This document shows positions 50,266-61,770 of a stretch of 64,000 nucleotides of DNA, piece after piece. The notes below the pieces were generated by a model. The model ran no database searches, was not told the origin of the DNA, and saw only the letters and a list, made by a program, of their open reading frames with translations. Position 1 is the stretch's first letter, and every line of letters starts with the position of its first letter. A program made the translations under genes and the position numbers. This DNA is from Zea mays (taxonomy: Eukaryota; Streptophyta; Magnoliopsida; Poales; Poaceae): the NCBI RefSeq assembly GCF_902167145.1, contig NC_050101.1:181098428-181162427 (forward strand), in the 5' to 3' direction.

Positions 50266-52509
50266 ATGTTCTCTCACTCAATTTGGCTAAATTTTCCATG
50301 GTCTTTTTTTTATTGAGAAACAATGTGGCATATTAATATGTGGTGTTTTATTTGAGTGGACATAAACACCGTCTAGGTATGCCTTGAATAGAGGGGATTA
50401 TAGGAAACCTGGTATCACAAAAGGTCATTAGCTAGCCCAATAACATCTTTATCCACTAGTTGTACTCTAATACCCTCTCGTACGAATACAGTGCCCTTGA
50501 CATCTCGGAAACATCATTTTTAGTTTAAAAGGTGATCTATTGTTTTGAATTTTTTATATTCCTGCTTTTTAGCAACCGTATGGTGGAAAAAAGTGCCTTA
50601 CAACCTTAATCTATGTTTGGAAAGTTCTCTCACACAATTTGGCTAAATTTCCCATGGTCTTTATTTTATTTTGAGAAACGATGTGGCATAATGATGTGCG
50701 GTGTTTTACTTGAGTGGACACAAATACCATCTAGGTATGCGTTAAATAGAGGGGATTATAGGAATCCTGCTTTCACAAAAGGTCATTTGCTAGCCCAATA
50801 ACGTCTTCATCCACTAGTTGTACTCTAATACCGTCTCGTGTGAATACAATGCCCTAAATTTCATAGAAACGTCATTTGAGGTTTAAAAGGTGATCTATTT
50901 TTTGAATTCTTTATATTCCAACTTTTTCGCAACTGTATGGTGGAAAAAGGTGCCTTACAACCTTAACCTATGTTTGGACAGTTCACTCACGTAATTTGGC
51001 TAAATTTTCCATGGTCATTATTTTATTTTGAGAAACGATGTGGCATATTGATGTCTTTTGTTTTTCTTGCGTGTACATAAACACGACTTGGTATGCCTTG
51101 AATAGAGGGGATTATAGGAAACCTGGTATCACAAAAGGTCATTAGCTATCCCAATAATGTCTTCATCCACTGGTTGTACTCTAAAACCCACTCGTGTGAA
51201 TACAATGCCCTCAATATCATAGAAACGACATTTGAGGATTAAAAGGTGATATATTATTTTGAATTCTTTATATTCAAACCTTTTAGCATCTGTATGGTGG
51301 AAAAAGGTGCCTAATATCCGTAACCTATGTTTCGACAGATCTCACACGCAATTTGGATAAATTTCCCATGGTCTTTATTTTATTTTGAGAAACGATGTGG
51401 CAAAATGATGTGCGGTGTTTTACTTGAGTGGACATAAACACCATCGAGGTATGCCTTGAATAGAGGGGATTATAGGAAACCTGGTATCACAAAAGGTCAT
51501 TAGCTAGCCCAATAACATCTTCATCCACTAGTTGTACTCTAATACCGTCTCGTGTGAATCCAATGCCCTCAATATCATAGAAACGTCATTTGAGGTTTAA
51601 AAGGTGATCTATTGTTTCGAATTCTTTATATTCCAACTTTTTCGCAATTGTATGGTTGCAAAAAGGTGCCTTACAACCTTAACCTATGTTTGTACAGTTC
51701 ACACACGTAAGTTGGCTAAATTTTCCAAGGTCATTATTTTATTTTGAGAAACAATGTGGCATATTGATGTCTTTTATTTTTCTTGAGTTGACATAAACAC
51801 AGTCTAGGTATGCCTTGAATAGAGGGGTTTATAGGAAACCTGGTATCACAAAATGTCATTTGCTAGCCCAATGACGTCTTCATCCACTTGTTGTACTCTA
51901 ATACCCTCACGTGCAATTACAATGCCCTTGACATCAGGGAAATGTCATTTGTGGTACAAAAGGTGATCTATTGTTTTGAATTCTTTATATTCCAACTTTT
52001 TAGCAATTGTACGGTGGAAAAAAGGTGCCTTACAACATTAACCTATATTTGGACAGTTCTCTCACGCAATTTGGGTAAATTTCCCATGGTCTTTTTTTTA
52101 TTTGAGAAACGGTGTGGCATAATGATGTATGGTGTTATACTTGAGTGGACATAAACACCATTTAGGTATGCCTTGAATAGAGGGGATTATTGGAAACTTG
52201 GTATCACAAAAGTCATTAGCTAGCCCAATAACGTCTTCATCCACTAGTTGCACTCTAATACCCTCTCATGCGAATATAGTGCCCTCAAAATCATAGAAAC
52301 GTCATTTGTGGTTTAAAAGGTGATATATTGTTTGAATTCTCTATATTCCAACTTTTTAGCAACGGTATAGTGGAAAAAATGTGCCTTACAACCTTAACCT
52401 ATGTTTGGACAGTTCTCTCAATCAATTTGGATAAATTTTCCATGGTCATTATTTTATTTTGAGAAATGATGTGGCATATTGATGTGTGTTGTTTTTCTTG
52501 AGTGGACAT
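50266..52509 (-). repeat. TR-1 array, R orientation, left of the LTR insertion
   Basis: About six R units, directly duplicated with 20570-22418. The last unit is cut at gagtggacat and resumes at 59850 after the LTR element. Confidence 0.92.
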
Positions 52510-53179
52510 TGTTGGGGACTTGTTCTCAAGTGCTATGAGTTAAGAACAAGGCAACACAAGAAATGTTAAATATTAATGTCCTTCGTCCTTCGAGACATTA
52601 TTTCCCTTAGGATATAATGATCTTCAGACGAAGGTCATGGAGGACATACCTTCATCATTGCAACATATGATAATAAAAGGAGAATCATATGGAATGTAGG
52701 AGATAACATGAACAATTATGTAGCATTATCAGCTCATTTCTATTTTATTATCATGGAAAAATAGAAATGATATTAAATTACAAATGTACCTTCGGCTTGA
52801 AAGAAGGTAAAGGTACGAGCGTGACGCAAAAGCAAATGCCCAAGTCCACGTGAACAGTACGGGAGCACTGTTCATCTATTTATAGGCACGGTACGCAGTC
52901 CATGTAAAATTACATCCATGCCCTTTACATTTGCTAATGACTCCATAGTGATCCATCGAGGTCTAAATAGCATTTTCCCTTTTAAGTCGGTTCCCTTTTC
53001 TGCTATCATGCCGAAGCTCCCTTGCCCATAGCTTCGGCTCTGCGTCAACCTTCGTATTCTTTGTGTTTCTCACACTGTGGTTCTGATCCGAGTCCGAAGG
53101 TACCTGTTCATGTATTACACTCCAGAAACATTGTTAAATCATGTTTTTGAGGACCTTCGGAAGACGAAGGCCCCCAACA
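52510..53179 (-). repeat. LTR (3' LTR in element sense), 670 bp
   Basis: Starts TGTTGGGGACTTGTTC and ends GCCCCCAACA on the plus strand. In element sense it carries TATAAATA (complement at 52877-52884). Confidence 0.95.
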
Positions 53180-53334
53180 GTAGCCCCTCGCAATATTAAT
53201 TTGTTAGAATAACGAATTCAAATTGCGATATGGACGAAGGCCTTAAGTCGAAGGTCCAAAAAAACACCTTCCCTTTGCTAGAATAGCAACAGTCGATAAC
53301 AGACGGTGCCCTCCAATTTGGAACGCACTAGGCG

Positions 53335-53342
53335 TATAAATA
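53335..53342 (+). promoter_or_regulatory. Candidate TATA box of the antisense gene
   Basis: TATAAATA in the context ggcgtataaataggaac, 150 bp upstream of the ATG at 53492 and outside the LTR. It would drive transcription opposite to the LTR promoter. Confidence 0.65.
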
Positions 53343-53491
53343 GGAACTCACCCCGAGTACATTTGGTACGCTCTCTGCCGCCTGCTTTGCTTGCTCAATT
53401 TTTTAGCTCTTGTCTACCAACGCTTGCTTGGTTTTTTAGACTTTCTAAGCTTCGGCTTTAAGGACACATTTTCACCATTTCCAAAGAGAAG

Positions 53492-56400
53492 ATGTCTCAA
53501 GACAAAAAAGCTGTTGCTGAGACAAAGCTGAGCGAAGAGGAGAAGCTCCTAGAGGAGAAGACTGCTGGATTTATTGAATTAATAGCAAAGACAAATACAG
53601 AAAAGATTACTAAGGATATTCTAGAAGGCTTATCTGAAGATACTGATGACAGCGACAGTTATGATGCGGAAAGTGGAGGTGAAGACTCTGAAGATCGGCC
53701 CTGGCGACCAAGTCATGCAGTCTTTGGGAAATCGACTATCAAACAGAGTCATCTTGATAATATGAGAGGAAGGTATTTTTTAGATTTGTCTATTGTGAGG
53801 GCTGACGCAGACAGAGCCGTTCCTGCTCCCAAAGAAAACAAAGTCGTGATCTACCGAAGCTTCTTCAAAGCTGGGCTTCGGTTCCCATTGAGCAGATTTG
53901 TTGTTGAAGTTTTGAAGACATATCAGATTTTTCTCCACCAGATCACTCCTGAAGCAATTATTAGAATGGGGATCTTTGTCTGGGCTGTGAGAAGTCAAGG
54001 TCTGGAGCCAAGTGCAAAATGTTTTTGCAGCATGCACGAACTTTCGTATGAGATGAAGCCCTGGGGTAAAGAACAATATCATAACAATTTTGGTTGCTAT
54101 GGCTTCGTTGCTCATTCTGGCTCAAGCTGCCCAGTGCCAACTTTTCGGAAGAGGTGGCCTGGGGCCTGGTTGGAAGAGTGGTTTTATGTAAAAAAATGAT
54201 TTGAAGGCGAGAGAAGATAATAAAGAGATCATCATGCACCCCATCTAGTCCCACTTCGGCCTCCGCAAACCGAAGGTAGAGATTGATGAGGCAGCCGAAG
54301 CATGCCAAAGGGCCTTCAGCACAGTTTGCGCTTTTATAGGGACAAGGGATTTAGTTCAAGGACATGTATCCTACAGGATATGGCCATTGATAGACAGCTG
54401 GGAAATGCCAACAGAGAGCATCACTAACCCTAGCGAAGGTGGTTTAGTTCGATTGAAATATACCTTCAGGTTTGGGGACCAGTTTATCGAACCAGACGAT
54501 GACTGGTTGAAGTGTGTTGAAAATACTAGTGATGAACTACTTGGAGCATACTCCAAGTCTGAAGATAATGCACTATCTGCGGCCTTCGGGAGCCGAAAAA
54601 AGAAAAGACTAAATAGAGTTTTTGATGCTATTGGATTTGTGTACCCTGACTATCGGTACCCGCCGCGGGGGCAGAAAAGAAAGGGTGCAACTTCTGGGAT
54701 GGATGCTGCTTCAGCTGCTTCAAGCAAGCCTGCGCCGAAGAGGAAAAAGTTGAAGGTCCTTACTCACCGACCGCTCCACATTGAACCGGCCATAGTGCCT
54801 GAATTTGGCGGTGAGACCTCTTCAGCTATTGAAGCCAAAGGACCTGCTCTTACGCAGAGGATTGAAGAGCCGGCTGCAATGCTGAAGACTGACAAAATTG
54901 AAGAACCGAGAACCGAAGGGACGAAAACATTAGAAGTTCTAAGCCCTTCGGCAGGAGTGGAGGTGCCAAAGACACAAAAAGGTCTAGCAGCAACCCCCAA
55001 GAGAAAAAGGATGGCTAGTGTATTAGATGTACTGGAGACAATAAAAACTTCAAGCTCTACTCTAGAAAAAATTGCCAAGGCTTCGAAAACACAGATTGAA
55101 ATCGAGACAAAGCTGACCAAAGCCGAAGCTATTCTGAGCCATGCTGACACTGAAGCTGGGCCTTCAGTGCCCACCAACGAGAAATCCTCGAAAACTGGAG
55201 AAAAGGCAGCGGAAGAAGATGGTATAGAACAGATTTTGCCTGAAAAAGCAGCTGCTCCTGCTCCCGAAGCGTCTTCCGAAGTCCTTGATTATATTATTCG
55301 ACACGCTTCAGGAAAAAGATTATCTGAAGAAGAAATTTTTGAAGCTAAACACTATGCCCGAGAACTGAAATACCCGAAAGGGGCCTTAGTGTTTAATGGC
55401 ACAGACGAAGACGACTTCTTATATTGCCTCACAGACAACAAAGAATCATCTGTCTACCGGGAGATGGCCAGAAGTATGGGGTTTCCGAAGCTCGAAGTTG
55501 GCCTTTGTGCCATGACGAAGGACGATCTCGTGGATAGCCTTGCATACAACAGTCTGAAGGAACGAAAATTGTGAATTTGGAAATTAATGAATTTCGATTT
55601 AGTCTTTTGTTCTTATATTGATCCATTCATTCTTTCGTGTAGGGCTTAATACTTAGCGACGCCTTAAGGGCGCAAAAGAATGCACTATTGCTGAGGAACG
55701 AAGCTTTGGAAAAAGACAAAATTCAACTTACATTGGTGGATAAAGTAAAAGAAGATGAAGCTAACTTCAAAACCCAATCTGATGCCCAAAAATTTGAGAT
55801 TGAAGACCTTCGAAAGCAACTAGCCGAAGCTAAAGAGAAATGCGCAGTCGCAGAAGCTAAATGAGAAATTAGCGAACACTGGACAAATCTTTTAGAGAAA
55901 AACGTTGAAGAACTTCACACATCCAAGGAAAGATGCTTTGAAAGATCTATGGATTGTGTGAAGAAAATAAAAACCAGTTTTGCCAACGTGGGCGCCTATT
56001 CTTCCGAAGAAAACTTCATACAAGGCGACCCCGAAGGCGTTATTGAATGGTTAAGTGGGGAGGCCGAAGCCTTTGAAGAAATTCTAAGTGACCGCGGGGA
56101 TGTATGCGTGTTCTCTGGTGCGAGGGGAGTTGCAGCTATTTTGGAAAAGTCAGGCTGTGAACATGTTAAAACCTTGGCTCAGGTAGAAGCTGCCCTCTGC
56201 ATTGATGATACGAAGGACCCCTCGGCCGAAGCAAGCTTAATAGGTGGAAAATTTTTCACTGACATATGGGAAAATGGCGGCCGAGGAATGGCCCATGAAA
56301 TAATAAAGGAAAGCGAAAAAGATACTCATGACACTAGAGAAGCAACGAAAGCAGCTGAAAAAGCTGCGGAACTCGAAAGGCGGATAGGTATTACTTAATG

Positions 56401-56616
56401 GCTTTTAACTTTGTTGTTTATTTTTGTGACTTCAAACTGATTTACGTTTTCTACCGCAGCTGAACTATCTCTTCCCCAGAGCCCTTCGAGTCACTGGCCG
56501 ACCCAGAGGTAAAGGAATCAACAAAAATTATTAACATGGCCGAAACTATTGTAGACGAAGTCGTTACCCAACTGCTGACCGAAGCTGCAGATAAAGTTTT
56601 GAAAGAAGAAGAATAG
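53492..56616 (+). pseudogene. Antisense additional ORF of the LTR element (putative gypsy-type transposon domain plus coiled coil), broken
   Basis: Multi-exon gene on the strand opposite to gag. The first part (53492-54199) has an acidic N-terminus, then a globular domain with KAGLRFPLSRFVVEVL, RMGIFVWAVRSQGLEP and FRKRWPGAWLEEWFYVK, which I recognise as the plant 'putative gypsy type transposon' family (Pfam PF04195, from memory). A run of seven A at about 54189-54195 shifts the frame and a TAG follows at 54246. The frame then stays open to 55574 (basic KRKK segments, likely nuclear). After an apparent intron (about 55575-55642), a Lys/Glu/Ala-rich coiled coil runs 55643-56387 with a TGA at 55862. 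A final exon is 56480-56616 (acceptor CCCCAG, ending LKEEE). Function unknown; comparable extra ORFs, some antisense, are known in Tat-lineage elements. Confidence 0.8.
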
Positions 56617-57765
56617 CTATTGTAAAAACATTGCTACATTATTAATGTAACATTTGCTAGACTATGTTTGTAATATTTGGTGCTCATGGGTTTTGAATGT
56701 AATATATGAATGGCTTTGTAATTCATTTCTTTGCGATGCATGAAACTTTTATGTACATACCGTTTTTGAGCCTTCGGCGAAAAAAACACCTTCCCTTCTT
56801 TTCATGCTTCGTAAAGAAGAGCTTTTATGCTTCGTAAAAAATCCTCCAAGCATCGCAAAAACATTAATGCTTCATCAACAATAGATTTTTTTCCTCCACA
56901 TCAGAGCTAATGAAGCTGTATTTCTTCAAAACTTATTTTGTGCCTTAGCACAATTTCACTTTTTCGAAGCATTCTTCAAAGGTCAACATTGTATCCCCTT
57001 CTTGTGCCATTGATGCAATATGATGTATGATGTTATGTTATGTGAAATGATGTGATGATGTTATGTTATGCAAAAATGATGTTTATGCCGAAGATACACA
57101 CCCACACCCCCATAGTGGAATACACAATCTCTTTGCCGCTTATTTTTCGGCTTCACCGCTTATTTTGAGGTGTATCAGCGCTGACTTTTTGCTGTAAGTT
57201 CTGCATTCCCTTAGGAACGTCTTTTGAACTTCTTCGCCTTCTATTTCGGTGGTATTTGCGTTGACTTTTCGTGCTTCGCCTTTTATTTCGGTGGTATTTG
57301 GCTCTGCATTCCCTTTGGAACGACTTTTGAGCAGAAAACTTACACTGCGCTCCCTTAGGAACGACTTTTTGTAGCTTCGGCAAACTTACGTTGTGTTCCT
57401 TAGAACGACTTTTTGTAGCTTCGGCGACTTTTTGAACTTCGTGAGTCTGTGGAGAAGATATATTTCACTATGGCAAGAACGAAGCTATTACAAGAAATGG
57501 AAAATGACAAGAGAACTAGGTTTTCAATAATTGTTCCTTATTAAAAAAGAAAATGTCAATGAATGTAAAAACTATTTCAGGGGTAGGATATCTCTCAATA
57601 GATATGCTTCGATTCTGGCACAGTACTATTGACTGTACGAGCTTCGGACTCCTCCCTGAAGTCTTGCTGCTGATGGGTCTGTTGGCTCCCTTATGGCTAC
57701 TGGCTTCGTGAAAATACAGGTTGTAGTGGTGGCTGAGGTGGAGGCTGGTTCCAAGATGCATGTGG
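56617..57765. other. LTR-element interior without identifiable gene; short tandem repeats
   Basis: 3' flank of the antisense gene. The span 57120-57440 is built of short repeats: tttatttcggtggtatttg about 60 bp apart, and cttaggaacgactttttg variants at several places. Small open frames across it follow the repeats. Nothing pol-like is present. Confidence 0.6.
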
Positions 57766-59121
57766 CTAGCTAGCCGAAGCAATAGAAGCTGCAGGATGGT
57801 TACCCACATACTCTGGTATGTAGGGTGAGTGATACAAAGCAGTGTGCATGACCTGCTTCGGCTGGTTCTGTTGAGCTACGGCTTCTGCTATTTCCTTCTG
57901 TTTCTGAATGATGACATGGCACATCCGTGTAGTATGGCCCTTGTCCTCACCACAGAATAGGCAATAAATTTTTCTAGGCTGATCCCCAAACCTTCCTCCG
58001 AAGCCCCTGGCGCCTCTGCCTCTTGGAGCTGGTGGCTGGAAAGAGCTTTGTTGCTGCCCTGAAGCTTGCGAGGAATATTGTGGCCTCTGTTGTTGACTTC
58101 CTCTATCGTCACTCTGAGTGGAATGAATTGACCTGACATGCCTTGGGTGGATTCTTCCTCCAAAGCCCATGGTCATCTTAGAGAACTTGTAGGCTTTCTC
58201 CCTTCTTTGGCGAAAGTCATTGTCAGCCCGGATGTATTCATCCATCTTTTGAAGAAACTTCTCCAAAGTCTATGGAGGCTTTCTAGCAAAATACTGGGCA
58301 GTAGGTCCTGGACGAAGCCCCTTAATCATGGCCTCAATGACAATTTCATTGGGCACTGTAGGCGCTTGTGCTCTCAGGCGCAAGAACCTTCGGACGTATG
58401 CTTGGAGATACTCCTCATGATCTTGCGTGCATTGAAAGAGAGCATGAGCTATGACTGGCTTCGTCTGAAAGCCCTGGAAACTTGTCACCAGGATATCCTT
58501 GAGCTTCTGCCATGAAGTAATAGTTCCTGGCCGAAGAGAAGAATACCACGTTTAGGCCACATTCTTAACTGCCATGATGAAGGACTTGGCCATGACAGCT
58601 GCGTTGCCTCCATATGAAGATATGGTTGCTTCATAACTCATCAAAAACTGCTTTGGGTCTGAATGCCCATCATACATTGGAAGCTGAGGTGGCTTATATG
58701 ATGGGGGCCATGGGATAGCCTGCAGTTCTGCTGCCAAGGGAGAAGCATCGTCAAAAGTAAAGGTACCATGATTAAAATCATCATACCATCCATCATCGTC
58801 GAACAAGCCTTCTTGATGAAGCTCCCTGTGTTGGGGCCTTCGTTCTTGTTCATCTTGAGCAAGATGGCGTACTTCTTCAGTGGCTTCGTCAATCTGCCTT
58901 TGAAGATCGGCTAGTCAAGCCATCTTCTCCTTCTTCCTTTGTACTTGTTGATGAAGCATCTCCATGTTTCTGATTTCTTGGACCAACTCATCCTCCTGGG
59001 GTGCTGGACTAGTGGCCTTCCTCTTCTGGCTTCGGGCCTCTCGAAGAGAAAGGGTCTCCTGGTTTGGGTCCAGTGGCTGCAGAGCGGCAGCCCCTGTCGC
59101 TGAAGCTTTCTTCGGTGGCAT
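57766..59121 (-). pseudogene. gag of the non-autonomous LTR element, three in-frame stops
   Basis: Minus-strand frame from ATG 59121 (MPPKKASATG) to the stop at 57766, with in-frame stops at 58915, 58552 and 58270. It contains a capsid-type gag domain (FLMSYEATISSYGG, FQCTQDHEEYLQAYVRRF), a region rich in Gln, Arg and Gly, and one zinc knuckle CLFCGEDKGHTTRMC (C-x2-C-x4-H-x4-C) at about 57950. Gag packages element RNA in virus-like particles. The frame closes without continuing into protease or RT, so pol is absent rather than decayed. It is on the opposite strand to the 53492-56616 gene; the two converge and do not overlap. Confidence 0.88.
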
Positions 59122-59160
59122 GACGAAGGTCAGTGCTTGCCGAAGGTGGTCGAAAAGGAT

Positions 59161-59180
59161 TCACCGGAGGTGGGCGCCAA
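59161..59180 (-). other. Primer-binding site region of the LTR element
   Basis: In element sense the bases directly after the LTR read TTGGCGCCCACCTCCGGTGA, the TGGCGCC-type PBS common in plant gypsy elements. A near-identical site (TTGACGCCCACC) lies at about 61367-61378 in the next element. Confidence 0.75.
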
Positions 59181-59849
59181 TGTTGGGGACTTATTCTCAA
59201 GTGCTATGAGTTAAGAACAAGGCAACACAATAAATGTTAAATATTAATGTCCTTCGTCCTTCGAGACATTATTTCCCTTAGGATATAATGATCTTCAGAC
59301 GAAGGTCATGGAGGACATACCTTCATCATTGCAACATATGATAATAAAAGGAGAATCATATGGAATGTAGGAGATAACATGAACAATTATGTAGCATTAT
59401 CAGCTCATTTCTATTTTATTATCATGGAAAAATAGAAATGATATTAAATTACAAATGTACCTTCGGCTTGAAAGAAGGTAAAGGTACGAGCGTGACGCAA
59501 AAGCAAATGCCAAGTCCACGTGAACAGTACGGGAGCACTGTTCATCTATTTATAGGCACGGGACGCAGCCCATGTAAAATTACATCCATGCCCTTTACAT
59601 TTGCTAATGACCCCATAGTGATCCATCGAGGTCTAAATAGCCTTTTCCCTTTTAAGTCGGTTCCCTTTTCTGCTATCATGTCGAAGCTCCCTTGCTCATA
59701 GCTTCGGCTCCGCGTCAACCTTCATATTCTTTGTGTTTCTCACACTGTGGTTCTGATCCGAGTCCGAAGGTACCTGTTCATGTATTACACTCCAGAAACA
59801 TTGTTAAATCCTGTTTTTGAGGACCTTCGAAAGATGAAGGCCCCCGACA
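59181..59849 (-). repeat. LTR (5' LTR in element sense), 669 bp
   Basis: Near-identical partner of 52510-53179, ending GCCCCCGACA. TATAAATA in element sense (complement at 59547-59554). It is followed at once by the second GACAT copy and the rest of the TR-1 unit. Confidence 0.95.
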
Positions 59850-60218
59850 GACATAAACACAGTCTAGGTATGCCTTGAATAGAGGGGATTATAGGAAAGT
59901 TGGTATCACAAAAGTTCATTAGCTAGCCCTATAACGTCTTCATCCACTAGTTGTACTCTAATACCCTCTCGTGTGAATACAATGCCCTTGACATCAGGGA
60001 AACATCATTTTTAGTTTAAAAGATGATCTATTATTTTGAATTCTTTATATTCCTACTTATTAGCAACTGTTTGGTGGAAAGAAGATTCCTTACAACCTTA
60101 ACCTATGTTTGGACAGTTCTCTTGTGCAATTTAGCTAAATTTTCCATGGTCTTTATTTTATTTTGACAAACGATGTGGCATAATGATGTGCGATGTTTTA
60201 CTTAAGTGGACATAAACA
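59850..60218 (-). repeat. TR-1, R orientation, remainder of the interrupted unit
   Basis: Continues the unit broken at 52509 (gacataaacacagtctagg), then a further partial unit ending at J2. Confidence 0.92.
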
Positions 60219-60245
60219 CATCAATATGAGTTTAAGTTCATGTGT
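60219..60245. other. Recurrent TR-1/knob180 junction J2, third copy
   Basis: acacatcaatatgagtttaa (about 60217-60236) followed by gttcatgtgtgttg, the same spacer as 22411-22440 with one or two changes. Confidence 0.85.
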
Positions 60246-60905
60246 GTTGTGTGGCCATTGATCATCGACCAGAGGCTCGTACACCTCACCCCACAAATGT
60301 TTCCTTGCCATAGATCAGATTTTTGGATTTTTGGTGGAGACCGTTTCATGGTTAAAATCCGTAGGTGTTAGCCTTCTGTATTATTGAAAATGATCGTTCA
60401 TGGCTATTTTCAGCAAAAATGAAGGTTGTGTGGCCATAGATCATCGATTGGAGGCTCCTACACATCACCCCACATACGTTTCCTTGCCATATATCACATT
60501 CTTGGTTTTCTGGTGGAGACCATTTTTTGGCCAAAAATCCGTTGGTGTTAGCCTTCGGTATTATTGAAAATGGTCCTTCATGCTATTTTCGATAAAAATG
60601 GGAGTTGTGTGGCCATTGATCATCGACCAAAGGCTAGTACACCTCACCCCACGTATGTTTCCTTGCCATAGACCACATTCTTGGATTTTAGGTGGAGACC
60701 ATTTCTTGGTCAAAAATCAGTAGGTGTTATCCTTCGGTATTATTGAAAATGTTCGTTCATGCAATTTTCGACAAAAATGGGGGTTGTGTGGCCATTGATC
60801 ATCGACCAGTTGCTCATACACCTGACCCCACATATGTTTCCTTGCCATAGATCACATTCTTGGATTTCTAGTGGAGACCATTTCTTGGTAAAAAATCCAT
60901 AGGTG
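60246..60905 (-). repeat. knob180 array, R orientation, about 3.7 monomers; right edge of the satellite
   Basis: Monomer by monomer a direct duplicate of 22441-23095 (shared gaaggttgtgtgg, ggaggctcctacac and ggttttctggtgg variants). It ends abruptly in mid-monomer at aggtg, where retroelement sequence begins. Confidence 0.92.
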
Positions 60906-61378
60906 CCAAAGGTGATGGGCATAGACATTTTTTCAAGGGCCATGACTTGTTGCCCTCCGAAGCCACAGGGAGGGTAAGTTGAATCCTAGATTTTGTCCTC
61001 TGGCTCTTGCATCTGCTTGAAAGCCTTTGCAAATATGATGTCTACTGCACTGCTTGTATCAACCAAGACATTGTGGACCATGAAGCCTTTTATGACATAT
61101 GAGATTACCATGGCATCTCTGTGTGGATAATCCTTAAGACAAAGATCCTCTTAGGAAAATGTGATGGGAATATGAGACCACTTAGTCTTGATGTAGGGTC
61201 CTTGGACACCCACATGTTGCACCCTTCTTTGGGTTTCTTTCCTTTGCTTCTTGTTGTTGGGTTCGAAGCTCGTGCCCCCAGTGATAGGGAGCGCAAGCTT
61301 CTTCAGGCCCGATGACGAAGCTTGGTGGTTCGTCATGCTCTTTGTTGTGGTCGTGGAATCACCGGAGGTGGGCGTCAA
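60906..61378 (-). pseudogene. Truncated gypsy internal region (gag end and aspartic protease)
   Basis: In minus sense, directly after an LTR and PBS, a short low-complexity segment (SSSGLKKLALPITGG) leads into a retropepsin-like domain: VISYVIKGFMVHNVLVDTSS followed by AVDIIFAKAF, then PPCGFGGQQVMALEKM. The active-site triad reads D-T-S instead of D-T-G, so the enzyme is probably inactive. Most of gag is missing between PBS and protease. The fragment is cut at 60906 by the satellite; RT and integrase are absent. Confidence 0.78.
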
Positions 61379-61770
61379 TGTTGGTCACTTGCTTTTGATT
61401 ACTACACGGTATCAAAAACAAGGCAACACAAGTTAGCATATTGTGGTCTTCTCCCTTTAATTACTCCTTTCTAAAAGGATAATTCAAGGGAGAAGATATA
61501 AGATATGAAAGAACACATATGACTAAATGTAAGAAGTAACCAAAAGTAAAACATGTTACTCATCTCTTTGCCTCGGCACTTGTCACTTCATCCTTTTTAA
61601 TATAACATGTTATTACAAACGTACCTTCGTCTTTACACAAGAAAGAGCACGAAGGTACTTCGAAGGCTAGGCTGAACAAAGCTACGGACCTCCAAAAGGT
61701 GAATTTATGCATGTCACTGTTCCTCTATTTATAGAGGAGAGGAACGGCTTCGTACAAAATTACAAGTATG
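61379..61770 (-). repeat. Truncated LTR of the adjoining gypsy fragment
   Basis: Starts TGTTGGTCACTTGC next to a PBS and shares aacaaggcaacacaag with the LTRs at 52510 and 59181, so the families are related. TATAAATA in element sense (complement at 61726-61733). It is cut at about 61770, where another element's coding sequence begins, so the upstream part of the LTR is missing. Confidence 0.75.

Larger units (their letters stand above)
52510..59849 (-). mobile_element. Full-length non-autonomous LTR retrotransposon (gypsy-type), 7340 bp
   Basis: Two LTRs (52510-53179 and 59181-59849) flanked by the 5-bp duplication GACAT (52505-52509 and 59850-59854) within one TR-1 unit. Element sense is minus: the PBS (TTGGCGCCCACC in sense) abuts the right-hand LTR at 59180, and a purine tract (GCGAGGGGCTAC in sense) abuts the left-hand LTR at 53180. 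It holds a decayed gag but no protease, RT, RNase H or integrase, so mobility would need another element's enzymes. An additional gene runs antisense to gag. By eye the LTRs differ at about 15 of 670 positions (~2%), indicating a fairly recent insertion. Confidence 0.95.

Noticed and set aside
53780..55177. Minus-strand open frames opposite the antisense gene
   Set aside because: Shadows of the plus-strand coding sequence, which has the recognisable domain.
9489..60905. CRISPR-like array (regular repeats)
   Set aside because: Monomers of 180 and ~355 bp with no unique spacers; this is eukaryotic satellite DNA.
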